A DNA stretch of 64,000 bases from JACJYE01 sp964432875 (GCA_964432875.1 CAYSPJ010000008.1:1-64000); one strand, 5' to 3'; shown: positions 25,707 to 34,747, numbered from the stretch's first letter. Made by a program: numbers and translations. The notes: a model not told the origin generated them from the letters alone.

Positions 25707-26276
25707 ATGATAAAGCCAGCCTTATTCCTTACGATTATCAGCCTGCCTGCCTTATTGGCCGCGCAATCCTATAATACTGCTTTGGGCCTACGCCTAGGTA
25801 CCGATTGGGGCATCAGCGTACAGCAGCGAATAGGTAAAACCACTACGCTGGAAGGCATCGTGCAATCAAGCCTGCAACGCGAGGAGGCTTTGGTCACCTT
25901 GCTGGGAGAGCAGCACTACCCTATGCTCAGCCGCAGATTGAACATCTATGTAGGCGCGGGCCTGCACAAAGGCTGGTTGAACGCCTCCGACGAACACTCG
26001 GGCAAGCCTTATAAAGACCCCTTCGGCCTGACGGCCATCGTGGGCGCCGAGCTGTCGCTGGGGCGCTTCAATATCTCTTACGATTTCAAGCCCGCCATCA
26101 ACCTCGTTGGAGGGCAGCATACTGTTTATACACAGACGGCGGTCTCCCTACGCTATGTCATAGCCAAACGCCCCTGGCTCAAGCAGGACGAGCAGTCGCG
26201 GCGAAAGCGCCAAAAAGAGCGCGACCGCCGCCGCCGCAAAGGGAAGGGCTTTAATTGGAAGTTTTGGGAGAATTAG
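25707..26276 (+). CDS. Small outer-membrane-like beta-barrel protein with basic tail
   Basis: 189 residues. The signal peptide (MIKPALFLTIISLPALLAA) is followed by alternating hydrophobic/polar strands with turns of the OmpW/OmpA-barrel kind (YNTALGLRLGTDWGISVQQ, RRLNIYVGAGLHKGW, GRFNISYDFKPAINLVGG). That is enough for about eight strands up to residue 155. The last 35 residues are very basic (QSRRKRQKERDRRRRKGK) and end in WKFWEN, an unusual tail for a barrel. I do not recognise a specific family. The stop is 4 bases from the stop of the opposing gene. Confidence 0.8.
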   Translation: MIKPALFLTIISLPALLAAQSYNTALGLRLGTDWGISVQQRIGKTTTLEGIVQSSLQREEALVTLLGEQHYPMLSRRLNIYVGAGLHKGWLNASDEHSGKPYKDPFGLTAIVGAELSLGRFNISYDFKPAINLVGGQHTVYTQTAVSLRYVIAKRPWLKQDEQSRRKRQKERDRRRRKGKGFNWKFWEN

Positions 26277-26280
26277 AATA

Positions 26281-26730
26281 TCAATCTACCTCTCCTGACA
26301 ACTGCACGCTGAAGCGGCCATCCTCAAACTTAGCCAGTTTCTGGTAAAAGAAGCCATCTTCTTCCTGCATTTCATCCAGGGTGCCCTGGTAAAAAACGAT
26401 GCTACCCGCTTCTTCAACCGCATAAAAATAGCCGCCCGAGCCCGCCCACCAGCCGCCGACAGCAGCCAGGGCATTGGAAGGGATATCATAATCTTCATAC
26501 GCATCGGGAGAAATGGGAGCACAAGTGCTGGAATTAGCAATCTTGACCTTGTTTTGATTGACGATGGCATAAATAGCGCTTTGCGGAGCGACCTCGTCGG
26601 CGCTGACTGTTTCGCATTGCAGCTCGACCTCAAAGCTGGAGGCTTTGGAGGAGCGGCTTTTGTCATTAGCGCAGTTGCCTGCCAGCAGGAGGCCGAAAAA
26701 CGCTAAAAGGAAAAATTTTGTACCAGGCAT
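26281..26730 (-). CDS. Small exported (possibly lipo-) protein, unknown function
   Basis: 149 residues from the ATG at 26730. The open frame extends upstream to 26955, but that part is the antisense of tRNA-His and cannot be coding; it yields the artefact peptide GFEPATSGTTIQRS. The chosen start gives a signal peptide, KFFLLAFFGLLLAGNC, whose Cys could be lipidated although Asn at -1 is atypical. The mature part is acidic, with two further cysteines (ELQCETV, SSTCAP) and an aromatic stretch GGWWAGSGGYFYAVEE. No family is recognised. Confidence 0.75.
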   Translation of the reverse strand: MPGTKFFLLAFFGLLLAGNCANDKSRSSKASSFEVELQCETVSADEVAPQSAIYAIVNQNKVKIANSSTCAPISPDAYEDYDIPSNALAAVGGWWAGSGGYFYAVEEAGSIVFYQGTLDEMQEEDGFFYQKLAKFEDGRFSVQLSGEVD

Positions 26731-26806
26731 GTCGGTTCTATTTGAGCGTAAAAATAGCCTAAAGATTTTTTTGCACAAAGATTCCATTCCTTTTTGGAAC
26801 TTATTA

Positions 26807-26814
26807 TATCTTTG
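26807..26814 (+). promoter_or_regulatory. -7 box of tRNA-His
   Basis: TATCTTTG, 63 bases before the mature tRNA 5' end. It predicts a leader of about 57 bases. Confidence 0.6.
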
Positions 26815-26876
26815 CAGCGCTTTAGAAAAATGCCGTGTAAATTGTTTCTTTTGCAGCGGCGATTGCACTGTAAAAT

Positions 26877-26954
26877 GGTGGTTATAGCTCAGTAGGTTAG
26901 AGCGCTGGATTGTGGTTCCAGAGGTCGCCGGTTCAAATCCGGTTAGCCACCCCA
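26877..26954 (+). tRNA. tRNA-His (anticodon GTG)
   Basis: A full cloverleaf: acceptor GTGGTTA (26878-26884) pairs with TAGCCAC (26944-26950) with one G-T pair. The anticodon arm is CTGGA-TTGTGGT-TCCAG with GTG at 26912-26914. The extra G-1 (26877) opposite C73 (26951) that marks tRNA-His is encoded, as is CCA (26952-26954). Confidence 0.97.
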
Positions 26955-26984
26955 AAAAGCCTTCTTCGGAAGGCTTTTTTTATT
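26955..26984 (+). terminator. Intrinsic terminator of tRNA-His
   Basis: The stem AAAGCCTTC-TTCG-GAAGGCTTT with a stable TTCG tetraloop is followed by a T-rich tract (TTTTTTTATTT). It starts directly after the CCA end. Confidence 0.92.
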
Positions 26985-27035
26985 TCGGGCAACTGCTGCC
27001 CTACTCCGGGCGCTGTTTGAAGGCAATACCAACCA

Positions 27036-28307
27036 TCAATACTTTCCTTTCCACCACTGCTGAAGCTGTGCTTTGATTTTTGCTTCGGCTGGATTTTCTT
27101 GAGGCTTGAAGAAGTGGGTGCCGCTGATTTCTTCCGGCAGGAATTCCTGCTCGACGAAGTTTCCCGGAAAATCGTGAGCGTATTGGTAGCCAGCGCCGTA
27201 GTTAAGCTCTTTCATCAATTGAGTGGGGGCATTGCGCAGGTGCAAGGGCACGGGCAAGTTGCCAGTGCGGCGCACGAGGCCCTGGGCTTCATTGATGGCC
27301 AGATAAGCAGAGTTGCTCTTGGGCGAAACCGCCAGGTAGATAGCGGCCTGCGACAAGACAATCCGCGCTTCGGGCAGGCCGATGGCTTGTACGGCCTGGA
27401 AAGCCGTCGTAGCCATGAGCAGCGCATTGGGGTTGGCCAGCCCAATATCTTCAGATGCTGCAATAAGCATGCGGCGGGCGATGAACTTCACATCCTCTCC
27501 ACCCTCGATCATCCGGGCAAGCCAGTACACGGCAGCATTGGGGTCGCTGCCCCGGATTGATTTGATAAAGGCGGATGCGATATCGTAATGCTGCTCGCCA
27601 GATTTGTCGTAGCGGGCGATATTTTGCTGTACCCGTTGCTGCACCAGTTCGTTGGTAATGACTAGTGTTTCGCCCTCTTCGCCAAAATTGCACACCAATT
27701 CCAGGATGTTATAAAGCTTCCGGGCATCGCCGCCTGAATATTGCAGCATGGCCTCGTATTCCTCCACTTGGATCGCTTGCTTTTTCAAGTACTCATCTTC
27801 CTGCAGCGCCTTTTCGGCCAGGTGGATCAATTCTTCCTTGCCGAGCGGTTCCAGCACATAAACCTGACAGCGAGATAGCAAGGCAGGGATTACTTCAAAG
27901 GATGGGTTCTCCGTCGTTGCGCCGATAAGGGTAATAACCCCTTCTTCTACGGCGCCCAGCAGAGAATCTTGTTGTGATTTGCTGAAACGGTGGATTTCGT
28001 CGATAAACAAAATGGGGTTGGGGTTATTGAAAAAGCGTTGGCTCCTGGCTTTTTCGATCGCCTCGCGTACATCCTTTACGCCCGAGCTCACGGCAGAAAG
28101 CGTCTGGAAAGGGCGTTTCAGCTCGTTGGAAATAATCCGCGCCAAAGTGGTCTTGCCTACCCCCGGCGGCCCCCAAAGGATGAAAGACGGGATTTTGCCC
28201 GATGCAATAGCTTGCCTCAAGACCGCACCTTCACCAACCAGGCGCTTTTGGCCCACGTATTCCGCCAGGTGTTTGGGCCTCATTCTTTCTGCTAATGGCT
28301 GCATCAT
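27036..28307 (-). CDS. rarA: Replication-associated recombination ATPase RarA (MgsA)
   Basis: AAA+ ATPase of the clamp-loader family that acts at stalled replication forks. The 423 residues are the normal length. Visible are Walker A GPPGVGKTT (residues 46-54), Walker B FIDEIHRF (101-108), sensor 1 IGATTENPSFEV, the arginine-finger segment ALLSRCQVY, and the C-terminal tetramerisation domain with GSDPNAAVYWLARM and EDIGLANP. The start is the first of two consecutive ATGs. A near-consensus box TATCTTTA lies 54 bases upstream on the minus strand. Confidence 0.96.
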   Translation of the reverse strand: MMQPLAERMRPKHLAEYVGQKRLVGEGAVLRQAIASGKIPSFILWGPPGVGKTTLARIISNELKRPFQTLSAVSSGVKDVREAIEKARSQRFFNNPNPILFIDEIHRFSKSQQDSLLGAVEEGVITLIGATTENPSFEVIPALLSRCQVYVLEPLGKEELIHLAEKALQEDEYLKKQAIQVEEYEAMLQYSGGDARKLYNILELVCNFGEEGETLVITNELVQQRVQQNIARYDKSGEQHYDIASAFIKSIRGSDPNAAVYWLARMIEGGEDVKFIARRMLIAASEDIGLANPNALLMATTAFQAVQAIGLPEARIVLSQAAIYLAVSPKSNSAYLAINEAQGLVRRTGNLPVPLHLRNAPTQLMKELNYGAGYQYAHDFPGNFVEQEFLPEEISGTHFFKPQENPAEAKIKAQLQQWWKGKY

Positions 28308-28360
28308 CTGAAAAAGCGATTTTTTCGGCTTTCAGGCGTAACCTTTTGCCGTATTTCCCG

Positions 28361-28368
28361 TAAAGATA
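28361..28368 (-). promoter_or_regulatory. Near-consensus -7 box of rarA
   Basis: TATCTTTA on the minus strand, one base from TAnnTTTG, 53 bases upstream of the rarA start. Confidence 0.4.
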
Positions 28369-28559
28369 CATGACAGTAGGCTTATTTTCAATCAAACATC
28401 AACTTCTCCGGTATCAGGTTGAAGAACGCCTATCCCTTCCACACTTGATGCGCTTATCCATTAAACCCTGAGCACCGGCTATCAACTACCCCTCTCTTCC
28501 CCCTTGGCAGCTATCCCCCCATAGGTAGTAAATTACAAACATTGAGAAAACTAACGTCT

Positions 28560-29447
28560 ATGCTGACTGAATATCAGTTTGCCCCCCAAACCGCTAAGGG
28601 AAGCCCCTTGAGTTTGCCGGGTAATTTCCTTTCCCGGTATCTGCCTGCTCCTCAGCCACACCAGATTGACGCCAGCCATGGGGCAGTCATCTTTGGCCAG
28701 CAGGGTATCCGCCTGGAAATCCCCCCCGACGCATTTGCTGATATTGAAGGGAATCCTATCCATGGGCTCATCCAACTGGAGCTCCAGGAATTATTTTCTA
28801 TAGCTGACCTGACCTTATCGGGTATACCGACCACCTCTGAAGACCGCTTGCTGCAGTCCAACGGCTATTTCAGCCTGCAAGCCAGAAAAGGAAGCCGGCA
28901 ACTCTGCCTGCGGCAAACTATCCATGCAGACATCCCGCTGCGCAAAGCCCCTTCAAAAACGCCAGAACTTTATCCTTTCCTGGCGGGCACGCCCACTATG
29001 CAGGCTTTCCAGGCCAAGCGTAGCTTCGATTGGAAGCTGGCTTCCGACAAACCACTGGTCATTCAAGAAATGGGAGGGGTAAGATACTGCCGCTTACCGC
29101 TGGAAACGCTTGGCTGGGCAGCTTGCGCCAGCTTCGTTGCCAGCGATTGCCGAAAATATATGGTGACGGCGAAGGTGTCGATGCCGCCAGGTTTTTTTGA
29201 ACGCGAGCGTGCTTTCCTCGTCTTTCAGGGCTTGCATTCCATTGCGCGCATGTACCCATCCGCTGGCAGATTTACCGCCATCAATATCCCGCGAAAATTT
29301 TCTGCCACCGCCGTGGTCATCGGGCAGCAGCAAGGGCAGCTGTACTATGGGCAGAGCCCGCTTAGCTGCATAGCTGACAAGCTGGCACATATCCAAATCA
29401 AGCCAGTACAAGAACTAGAGTTGCTGGGCTTGCTGAAATGGTTGTAA
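28560..29447 (+). CDS. Uncharacterised protein with ZU5-like N-terminal sheet
   Basis: 295 residues from the first ATG; an upstream TTG at 28542 is less likely. There is no signal peptide or transmembrane segment. Residues 30-80 (GAVIFGQQGIRLEIPPDAF, DIEGNPIHGLIQLELQE) follow the pattern 'G..l.IP..AF.d..G..v.G.v.l.l.E' of ZU5-like beta domains, which in many Bacteroidota proteins occurs in exported proteins. Here it is apparently cytosolic or the signal is lost. The remainder is beta-rich with several cysteines. No function can be given. Confidence 0.7.
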   Translation: MLTEYQFAPQTAKGSPLSLPGNFLSRYLPAPQPHQIDASHGAVIFGQQGIRLEIPPDAFADIEGNPIHGLIQLELQELFSIADLTLSGIPTTSEDRLLQSNGYFSLQARKGSRQLCLRQTIHADIPLRKAPSKTPELYPFLAGTPTMQAFQAKRSFDWKLASDKPLVIQEMGGVRYCRLPLETLGWAACASFVASDCRKYMVTAKVSMPPGFFERERAFLVFQGLHSIARMYPSAGRFTAINIPRKFSATAVVIGQQQGQLYYGQSPLSCIADKLAHIQIKPVQELELLGLLKWL

Positions 29448-29478
29448 ACGGGGGCTACCTCAGGTAAGAAGCCCCGTT
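29447..29478. terminator. Hairpin spanning both stop codons of convergent genes
   Basis: AACGGGGGCT (29447-29456) pairs with AGCCCCGTT (29470-29478) with one bulged G. The left arm starts in the stop of the plus gene and overlaps the stop of the minus gene (29455-29457). No T tract. Confidence 0.5.
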
Positions 29479-30210
29479 CATATCTAGTACACAGCCGGTA
29501 GTATAAGCCGCTTGCTCTGAGGCCAAAAACAGTATTGCATGAGCGATTTCCCGCGGTTGGGCCACCCGGTTCAGGGGGCTTTGCCTCCGGATGGCTTCGC
29601 CGTCCGGGCCGTCGAGGTATTCAGCAGCCATATCCGTCTCTACGAAACCAGGTGCCAGTGCCGCGACAAAGATTTGATACGGCGCCAAGGCCTGTGCTAG
29701 CGATTGGCTCAGCGCGTTTAGCCCCGCTTTGGATGCCCCATAAGCCGGATGCATTGGCTCGCCCCGATAAGCGCCCCGGGAAGAAACATTTACGATCCAA
29801 CCGCCGCCTTGTTTAATCATCTGCTGAGCAGCACAATAGCAGGCATTCGCTGCTCCAATGAGGTTGACCTCCATGGTACGGCGCCAAGACTCCTGCCATT
29901 CCTGATACGTAGCCGTGTCGATGGGATGAGGTTCGAAGATACCGGCATTGTTTACCAGTATGTCTAGCCGCCCAAATTCTTCGATTACGGTTTCAACCAT
30001 CCGGTGTACGGGCTCAGGGTGGGCGATATCTGCTTTGACGGCCAGGTGCCCCTCACCCGGCAAGCTATCCAGGGTTTGCCGGGCGGCCTCGTTATCGCCC
30101 CTGAAATTGACTGCCACTCTGGCACCCTGTTCGGCGAAGGCTAAGGCTGTAGCGCGGCCGATACCCCGTGATCCGCCAGTAATGAGTACGGTTTTATTTT
30201 TGAAATTCAT
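29455..30210 (-). CDS. Short-chain dehydrogenase/reductase (FabG-like)
   Basis: 251 residues of a classical SDR. The cofactor motif is TGGSRGIG (residues 11-18), followed by NNAG, the catalytic serine in NVSSRG, and YGASK (Tyr and Lys of the active site). RGDN after the second strand gives an Arg in the position that favours NADP(H). The C-terminal TGCVLDMNGA is the usual dimer/substrate-loop end. Similarity to FabG is general, and nothing nearby indicates fatty-acid synthesis, so the substrate is open. The gene is convergent with the preceding unknown gene and divergent from yebC. Confidence 0.93.
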   Translation of the reverse strand: MNFKNKTVLITGGSRGIGRATALAFAEQGARVAVNFRGDNEAARQTLDSLPGEGHLAVKADIAHPEPVHRMVETVIEEFGRLDILVNNAGIFEPHPIDTATYQEWQESWRRTMEVNLIGAANACYCAAQQMIKQGGGWIVNVSSRGAYRGEPMHPAYGASKAGLNALSQSLAQALAPYQIFVAALAPGFVETDMAAEYLDGPDGEAIRRQSPLNRVAQPREIAHAILFLASEQAAYTTGCVLDMNGASYLR

Positions 30211-30349
30211 GCCCGGAAGTTAGGCAGCTTTTCCCAAGTTTGAAAGCCCCTTCTTGATAAAATATAGCCTGAGGTAAAAAAAATGCGTTTTGGGTGCCCC
30301 TACCCAAAAAAATCCTGCCTCATATCAACGATACAAGCAGCGGAAGGCT

Positions 30350-30357
30350 TAATTTTG
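30350..30357 (+). promoter_or_regulatory. -7 box of yebC
   Basis: TAATTTTG, a consensus match, 33 bases before the ATG at 30391. Confidence 0.65.
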
Positions 30358-30390
30358 CAACCGCTTTTAAAAATCTGAAAATCACTTACC

Positions 30391-31107
30391 ATGGGACGTG
30401 CATTTGAATACCGCAAAGAAAGAAAGATGAAGCGCTGGGCCGGCATGGCCAAAGCTTTCACCCGCATTGGCCGGGAAATATCCATTGCTGTAAAAGAAGG
30501 CGGCCCGGACCCCAACTACAACCCCCGGCTGCGGTTGGCAATCCAGAACTCGAAAATAGCCAACATGCCCAAGGCCAACGTGGAGAATGCCATTAAAAAA
30601 GCTACTTCCAAGGATGCCGAGAGCTTTGAGGAGGTCGTTTATGAAGGCTACGCCCCACACGGCATTGCACTGATTGTAGAAACCGCTACCAACAATACCA
30701 CCCGTACGGTAGCCAATGTGCGTCATATTTTTTCCAAATACGGTGGCAACCTCAGCACCTCCGGCTCGGTTGACTATATGTTCTCCCGCAAAGCCACTTT
30801 CAAGATCGCTGCCGCAGGCCAGGATAGGGAAGAGCTGGAGCTGGAGCTGATCGACTCCGGGCTGGAAGACCTCCGCCAGGAGGATGAGCACCTGGTGCTG
30901 CAATGTGCCTTTGAAGACTTTGGCATGCTGCAAAAAGGGCTGGAAGAAAAAGGGCTGGAAGTACTACAGTCGGAGTTGATCCGCATACCCGGCCATACCA
31001 AATCATTGCCCGACAATGAGGTGGAAGATGTCATCAAGCTGATCGAAAAAATGGAGGAGGACGATGATGTGGTCAACGTTTTTCATAATATGGACATGAG
31101 CGAGTAA
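30391..31107 (+). CDS. yebC: YebC/PmpR family translation and regulatory factor
   Basis: 238 residues in the three-domain YebC layout. The N-terminus, GRAFEYRKERKMKRWAGMAK, is the Bacteroidota variant of the usual GHSKWANIKHRK. It is followed by FTRIGREISIAVKEGG, NPRLRLAIQNSK, NMPKANVENAIKKA, YEGYAPHGIALIVE and TNNTTRTVANVRHIF. YebC proteins were described as DNA-binding regulators and more recently as ribosome-associated factors that help translate proline-rich stretches. The acidic C-terminus (EDDDVVNVFHNMDM) is normal for the family. Confidence 0.95.
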   Translation: MGRAFEYRKERKMKRWAGMAKAFTRIGREISIAVKEGGPDPNYNPRLRLAIQNSKIANMPKANVENAIKKATSKDAESFEEVVYEGYAPHGIALIVETATNNTTRTVANVRHIFSKYGGNLSTSGSVDYMFSRKATFKIAAAGQDREELELELIDSGLEDLRQEDEHLVLQCAFEDFGMLQKGLEEKGLEVLQSELIRIPGHTKSLPDNEVEDVIKLIEKMEEDDDVVNVFHNMDMSE

Positions 31108-31144
31108 GCCTAAAGGGGCTTGTAGCGCCATTTTCAGTACTGCT

Positions 31145-31179
31145 TTTGCGCTGAAATTCAAAAATATAACGTATTTTTG
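31145..31179 (+). promoter_or_regulatory. Promoter of the S9 peptidase gene
   Basis: TTTG (31145-31148) and TATTTTTG (31172-31179), spaced by 23 bases (slightly long). It lies 80 bases before the ATG at 31260. Confidence 0.5.
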
Positions 31180-31259
31180 TGACTGATTAAAGGTATTCTT
31201 GCCGTAATCCCATCCGAACAGTTCCGCACCATATCATGCGTTATTGAACCAAGTACTTT

Positions 31260-33158
31260 ATGACTGCTCAGATTTTTAAACGGGAAATTGGCAACCTCTT
31301 ATTGGAAAACATCCCCGATATCCCCGAAACCATCAGTGAACGGTTGAACCAATATCAAAGCACGCGCGAAGCGGCGGTAGTAGACTGGTTCAATGAGGGC
31401 GATGGCCTCTTGGTCAGCACCCGCTTTGGCGAAACGGCTCAATTGCACTTTGTTGGCAATGCCGGCGGAACCCGGCGGCAATTGACTTTTTTCAAAGAAC
31501 CCGTCTCCAATGCAGCCATGCGCCCCCGCGCCAATGGCTTTTTTTTCTCCAAAGACCTCGGCGGCAATGAAAACTACCAACTCTACTACTACGATTTGGA
31601 TACGAGCAGCTATGAAAGGCTAACCGACGGGCAAGCCAGGTATGGCAATGCCTTGTGGAGCCGCGATGGTTCGAAGCTCATTTACAACAGCACCAAAGGC
31701 AACCAACAGGATCACGACCTCTACATCCTGGATTTTGAAAATGGCCAGGAAGAAAAGCTCATCCTGGCCCGAGGCGGATACTGGTATCCAATCGATTGGG
31801 CCCCAGGTGGGCACTATGTAACGGTAATCCAGTATTTATCCATCAGCGAAAGCCATCTGCATATCCTGGATATACGTACTGGAGCGCTTACGCCCATTTT
31901 GGTTAAACCGGAAGTGGCTTGCCGGGATGGCTACTGGAGCCCTGATGGCCAATCTATTTACTTTTCCTCCGATGAATTCAGCGAGTGCATGCAGCTCATG
32001 CGCTATAGCTTGGAGGATACGGCTTATGCCCCCCTGATCGGACATCAGCCTTTTGAAGTGGAAGACATGAGGCTGTCGCCGGATGGGCATGCCCTGGCTT
32101 TCCTGCTCAACGAAAATGGGATATCCTGTCTATACCTGCTCCATACGGCCGATAATACTTGCCGAGATATAAATTGTTTGCCCGAGGGCGTCATCACCAG
32201 CCTATGCTGGGATGCCCAAAGCCGCCGCCTGGCCCTGACCCTGGATGCCTCAGATGCGCCGGCCGACGTCTTTGTACTGGAAACAGCTACTTGCAACGTC
32301 ACCCGCTGGACGAGCAGCGAAGTTGGCGGTTTAGATCCCCGGGCATTTGTCAAGCCTTCCCTAATCCATTATCCTTCCTTCGACTTGGTAGATGGGGCGG
32401 AGCGCCATATCCCCGCTTTCTACTATCGCCCCCCAGCCGGGCAAGGGCCTTTTCCCGTGCTGATCTATATTCATGGTGGCCCGGAAAGCCAATTCCGCCC
32501 TGGCTTCTCGCCTGTTTTCCAATACTATCTCAACGAATTAGGCCTGGCGGTAATCGCCCCCAACGTGCGGGGCTCTACGGGTTATGGTAAGGATTTCCTC
32601 AAGCTCGACAACGGGTATAAACGTGAGGATTCCGTCAAAGATATTGGCAAGTTGCTGGATTGGATCAAGCAGCAGCCGGAATTGGATAGCAGCCGTGTGG
32701 CTGTCATCGGCGGCTCCTACGGCGGCTACATGGTGCTGGCCTCCATGGCCCACTTCAACAACCGCCTACGCTGTGGCATCGACGTAGTGGGCATCAGTAA
32801 TTTCGTCACTTTCCTGGAAAACACTAAATCCTACCGCCGCAATTTGCGCCGGGTGGAATATGGAGACGAGCGCGACCCCCGCATGAGGCGGCATCTGGAG
32901 CGCATCTCCCCTACAGCCAATGCCCATAAAATAGCCAAGCCGATCCTGATCATTCAGGGCCAAAACGACCCGCGCGTGCCCGCCAGCGAAGCCGAACAGA
33001 TGCTGCATGCCATACGCCGCAATGGCGGGGAAGCGTGGTATATGCTAGCCAAGGATGAGGGGCATGGCTTCCGCAAAAAATCCAACCGCGAATTTTATGA
33101 CAAAACCGTAATCCTCTTTTTACAAAAACACCTGCTGGGAAGCAGCTCCGAGCATTGA
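31260..33158 (+). CDS. S9 family serine peptidase (prolyl oligopeptidase type), probably cytosolic
   Basis: 632 residues without a signal peptide. Residues about 40-370 form a beta-propeller with WD40-like repeats (WSRDGSKLIYN, WSPDGQSIYFS, LSPDGHALAF). Residues about 390-630 form the alpha/beta-hydrolase domain. The catalytic triad is Ser486 in GGSYGGY, Asp570 in QGQNDPRVP and His602 in EGHGF. IYIHGGPESQFRPGF supplies the oxyanion region. Members are dipeptidyl- or acylaminoacyl-peptidases acting on short peptides; the specificity here is unknown. The next gene (IMPACT family) starts 10 bases after the stop, so the two are likely one transcript. Confidence 0.94.
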   Translation: MTAQIFKREIGNLLLENIPDIPETISERLNQYQSTREAAVVDWFNEGDGLLVSTRFGETAQLHFVGNAGGTRRQLTFFKEPVSNAAMRPRANGFFFSKDLGGNENYQLYYYDLDTSSYERLTDGQARYGNALWSRDGSKLIYNSTKGNQQDHDLYILDFENGQEEKLILARGGYWYPIDWAPGGHYVTVIQYLSISESHLHILDIRTGALTPILVKPEVACRDGYWSPDGQSIYFSSDEFSECMQLMRYSLEDTAYAPLIGHQPFEVEDMRLSPDGHALAFLLNENGISCLYLLHTADNTCRDINCLPEGVITSLCWDAQSRRLALTLDASDAPADVFVLETATCNVTRWTSSEVGGLDPRAFVKPSLIHYPSFDLVDGAERHIPAFYYRPPAGQGPFPVLIYIHGGPESQFRPGFSPVFQYYLNELGLAVIAPNVRGSTGYGKDFLKLDNGYKREDSVKDIGKLLDWIKQQPELDSSRVAVIGGSYGGYMVLASMAHFNNRLRCGIDVVGISNFVTFLENTKSYRRNLRRVEYGDERDPRMRRHLERISPTANAHKIAKPILIIQGQNDPRVPASEAEQMLHAIRRNGGEAWYMLAKDEGHGFRKKSNREFYDKTVILFLQKHLLGSSSEH

Positions 33159-33168
33159 TAGACGAGCT

Positions 33169-33831
33169 ATGGCTGCCACACCAGATACTTACCTTACCCT
33201 TAGCGGGCCCAGTTTGGGCGAATTCCGTGACCGGGGCAGCAAATTCCTGGCTTATGCTTTCCCTGCATATACCGAGCTGGAATGGGCTGCCTGCCTGGAA
33301 GAAGTCCGTAAAGAGCACCCCAAAGCACGCCACCATTGCTATGCTTACCGCCTAGGGCTGGACGGCAACAACTTTCGTGCTAATGACGATGGAGAACCCA
33401 GCGGCACCGCTGGCCGGCCCATCCTCGGCCAAATCGACAGTTTCGGCCTATCCAATGTCATCGTTATTGTGGTGCGCTACTTTGGCGGCACACTGCTCGG
33501 CACTTCCGGCCTGATCAACGCCTACAAGCTCAGCACAGCAGCCGCTTTGAAGAATGCGGAAATCATTGAAAAAACCGTCGAAGATATCTATCGCCTTACA
33601 TTTGATTATGTACTGATGAGCCAGGCGATGAATGCGATCAAAACCCTCGGCCTGGAAATGGTAAGCCAAGAATTTGGCGAGCGCGGCCTGGTCGATATCG
33701 CCATCCGTAAAAGCTTGGCTGCCGATATGCTCCGGCAGCTCAAAGCAAGCGTAGCCAACTTGTATCTGGAAGAAGTGGACGGGTTGTCGGCCATCGAAGG
33801 CTTTGAGGTGGAATATCGCTATACGAGATAG
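33169..33831 (+). CDS. IMPACT/YigZ family protein
   Basis: 220 residues. The signature is the central DDGEPSGTAGRPILGQI followed by VIVIVVRYFGGTLLGTSGLI, the core of the UPF0029/IMPACT N-domain. A C-terminal ferredoxin-like DUF1949-type domain (about 140-215) is also present. Bacterial YigZ proteins are linked to translation regulation by similarity to eukaryotic IMPACT, but their biochemical role is not settled. The gene starts 10 bases after the S9 peptidase stop and is convergent with the DUF434 gene. Confidence 0.93.
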   Translation: MAATPDTYLTLSGPSLGEFRDRGSKFLAYAFPAYTELEWAACLEEVRKEHPKARHHCYAYRLGLDGNNFRANDDGEPSGTAGRPILGQIDSFGLSNVIVIVVRYFGGTLLGTSGLINAYKLSTAAALKNAEIIEKTVEDIYRLTFDYVLMSQAMNAIKTLGLEMVSQEFGERGLVDIAIRKSLAADMLRQLKASVANLYLEEVDGLSAIEGFEVEYRYTR

Positions 33832-33869
33832 CAGGCAAAGCAAACCCTGTCATCAATCCTACTCCTCGC

Positions 33870-34604
33870 TCAATCTCCTCCCGCCAAAGCCCCCAGCGGA
33901 AGAATGGCCGCCTGCGGCACGAAACGTTCGATGACGTAACGCGCCAAGTTGAACCAGCTGGAGGCATGGTCTAGCACCACACTGTCAGAAGATGCGGCGG
34001 GGACAGGGCTTTCCTTGAGGGCCGTATCGGGATTGAAGAGCAGCTCTACCTCCCACTGCCAGCGATGCTCAACGGCAGCTTCCAACAGGGCTTGTTTCAG
34101 GCGCCCACTATTGGAAACCGGGCGATCGAGATACCACTTAGCATGAGTTATACCCAGCGTTTCCAAGGCCTGGCCTGCCAAAAGGATCGCCTGCTCGGTT
34201 TCAATGACTCGCCGATAGGAGCCGTGGATACTGGCCAAATCGCGCAAGCAACCATCTACCCCCTCCAGCAACATGCCGCCCGATAGGGCGCTTTCGATAG
34301 TGATAAGCAGGTTAAAACCGTCAATACAGATCGCTTGCCCACGCAGCTCTTCGGGCGGCAGGAGATGGGCAAGCCGTCGGGCAGCTGACTGGACGGAGCA
34401 AGCACAACGGCCTACCGCCAGCCTCTGGCGGCTATGTAGGCGATAGCGGTCGCCCACCAGCTTCAGCGCAGCGCGCTCGGTATAACCATGCGAGAGCAAC
34501 CAGGACAAATCACGAACCCCTTGTTGCAAGGCCGGCAACTGCTTAATAGTAAAAAGATGGGCATCGGCGGGGTGCTGCCCCCGGTGTTTGCGTTTGTCTG
34601 GCAT
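33870..34604 (-). CDS. DUF434 family protein
   Basis: 244 residues. Family features are RGQHPADAHLF at the start, DLSWLLSHGYTERAALKLVGDRY (about 33-55), LHSRQRLAVGRCACS, and ICIDGFNLLITIESAL, where an Asp-Gly-Phe-Asn motif starts a PIN/NYN-like fold, followed by the acidic GVDGCLRDLASIHGSY. Such folds often belong to RNases, so a nuclease role is possible but unproven. Just upstream on the same strand lie the tandem small units. Confidence 0.8.
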   Translation of the reverse strand: MPDKRKHRGQHPADAHLFTIKQLPALQQGVRDLSWLLSHGYTERAALKLVGDRYRLHSRQRLAVGRCACSVQSAARRLAHLLPPEELRGQAICIDGFNLLITIESALSGGMLLEGVDGCLRDLASIHGSYRRVIETEQAILLAGQALETLGITHAKWYLDRPVSNSGRLKQALLEAAVEHRWQWEVELLFNPDTALKESPVPAASSDSVVLDHASSWFNLARYVIERFVPQAAILPLGALAGGD

Positions 34605-34707
34605 GGTCTAAAAATAGCCGATTTTTCTTTGCCATGCTCTGTTTGACTCTTTTTTATTTATTTGGATTTCTCAACGCTTGCATCGAAAAGGGTGTAGGAA
34701 TGCTCTT

Positions 34708-34739
34708 AAAAACAAAGGCCGCGCCATTAGGCGCGGCCT
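34708..34739 (-). terminator. Terminator of small unit 2
   Basis: On the minus strand AGGCCGCGCC-TAAT-GGCGCGGCCT is a perfect 10-base stem followed by TTGTTTTT. It starts 8 bases after the conserved 28-base core of unit 2. Confidence 0.92.
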
Positions 34740-34747
34740 CGTACAAT

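Noticed and set aside
26731..26955. N-terminal extension of the minus-strand ORF to 224 residues (starting MGWLTGFEPATSG)
   Set aside because: This stretch is antisense to tRNA-His; the GFEPATSGTTIQRS peptide is a well-known tRNA artefact. The real start is the ATG at 26730, which gives a signal peptide.
34602..34616. TATTTTTA box just before the DUF434 start as a promoter
   Set aside because: It is only 5 bases from the ATG, so the transcript would begin at or after the start codon.
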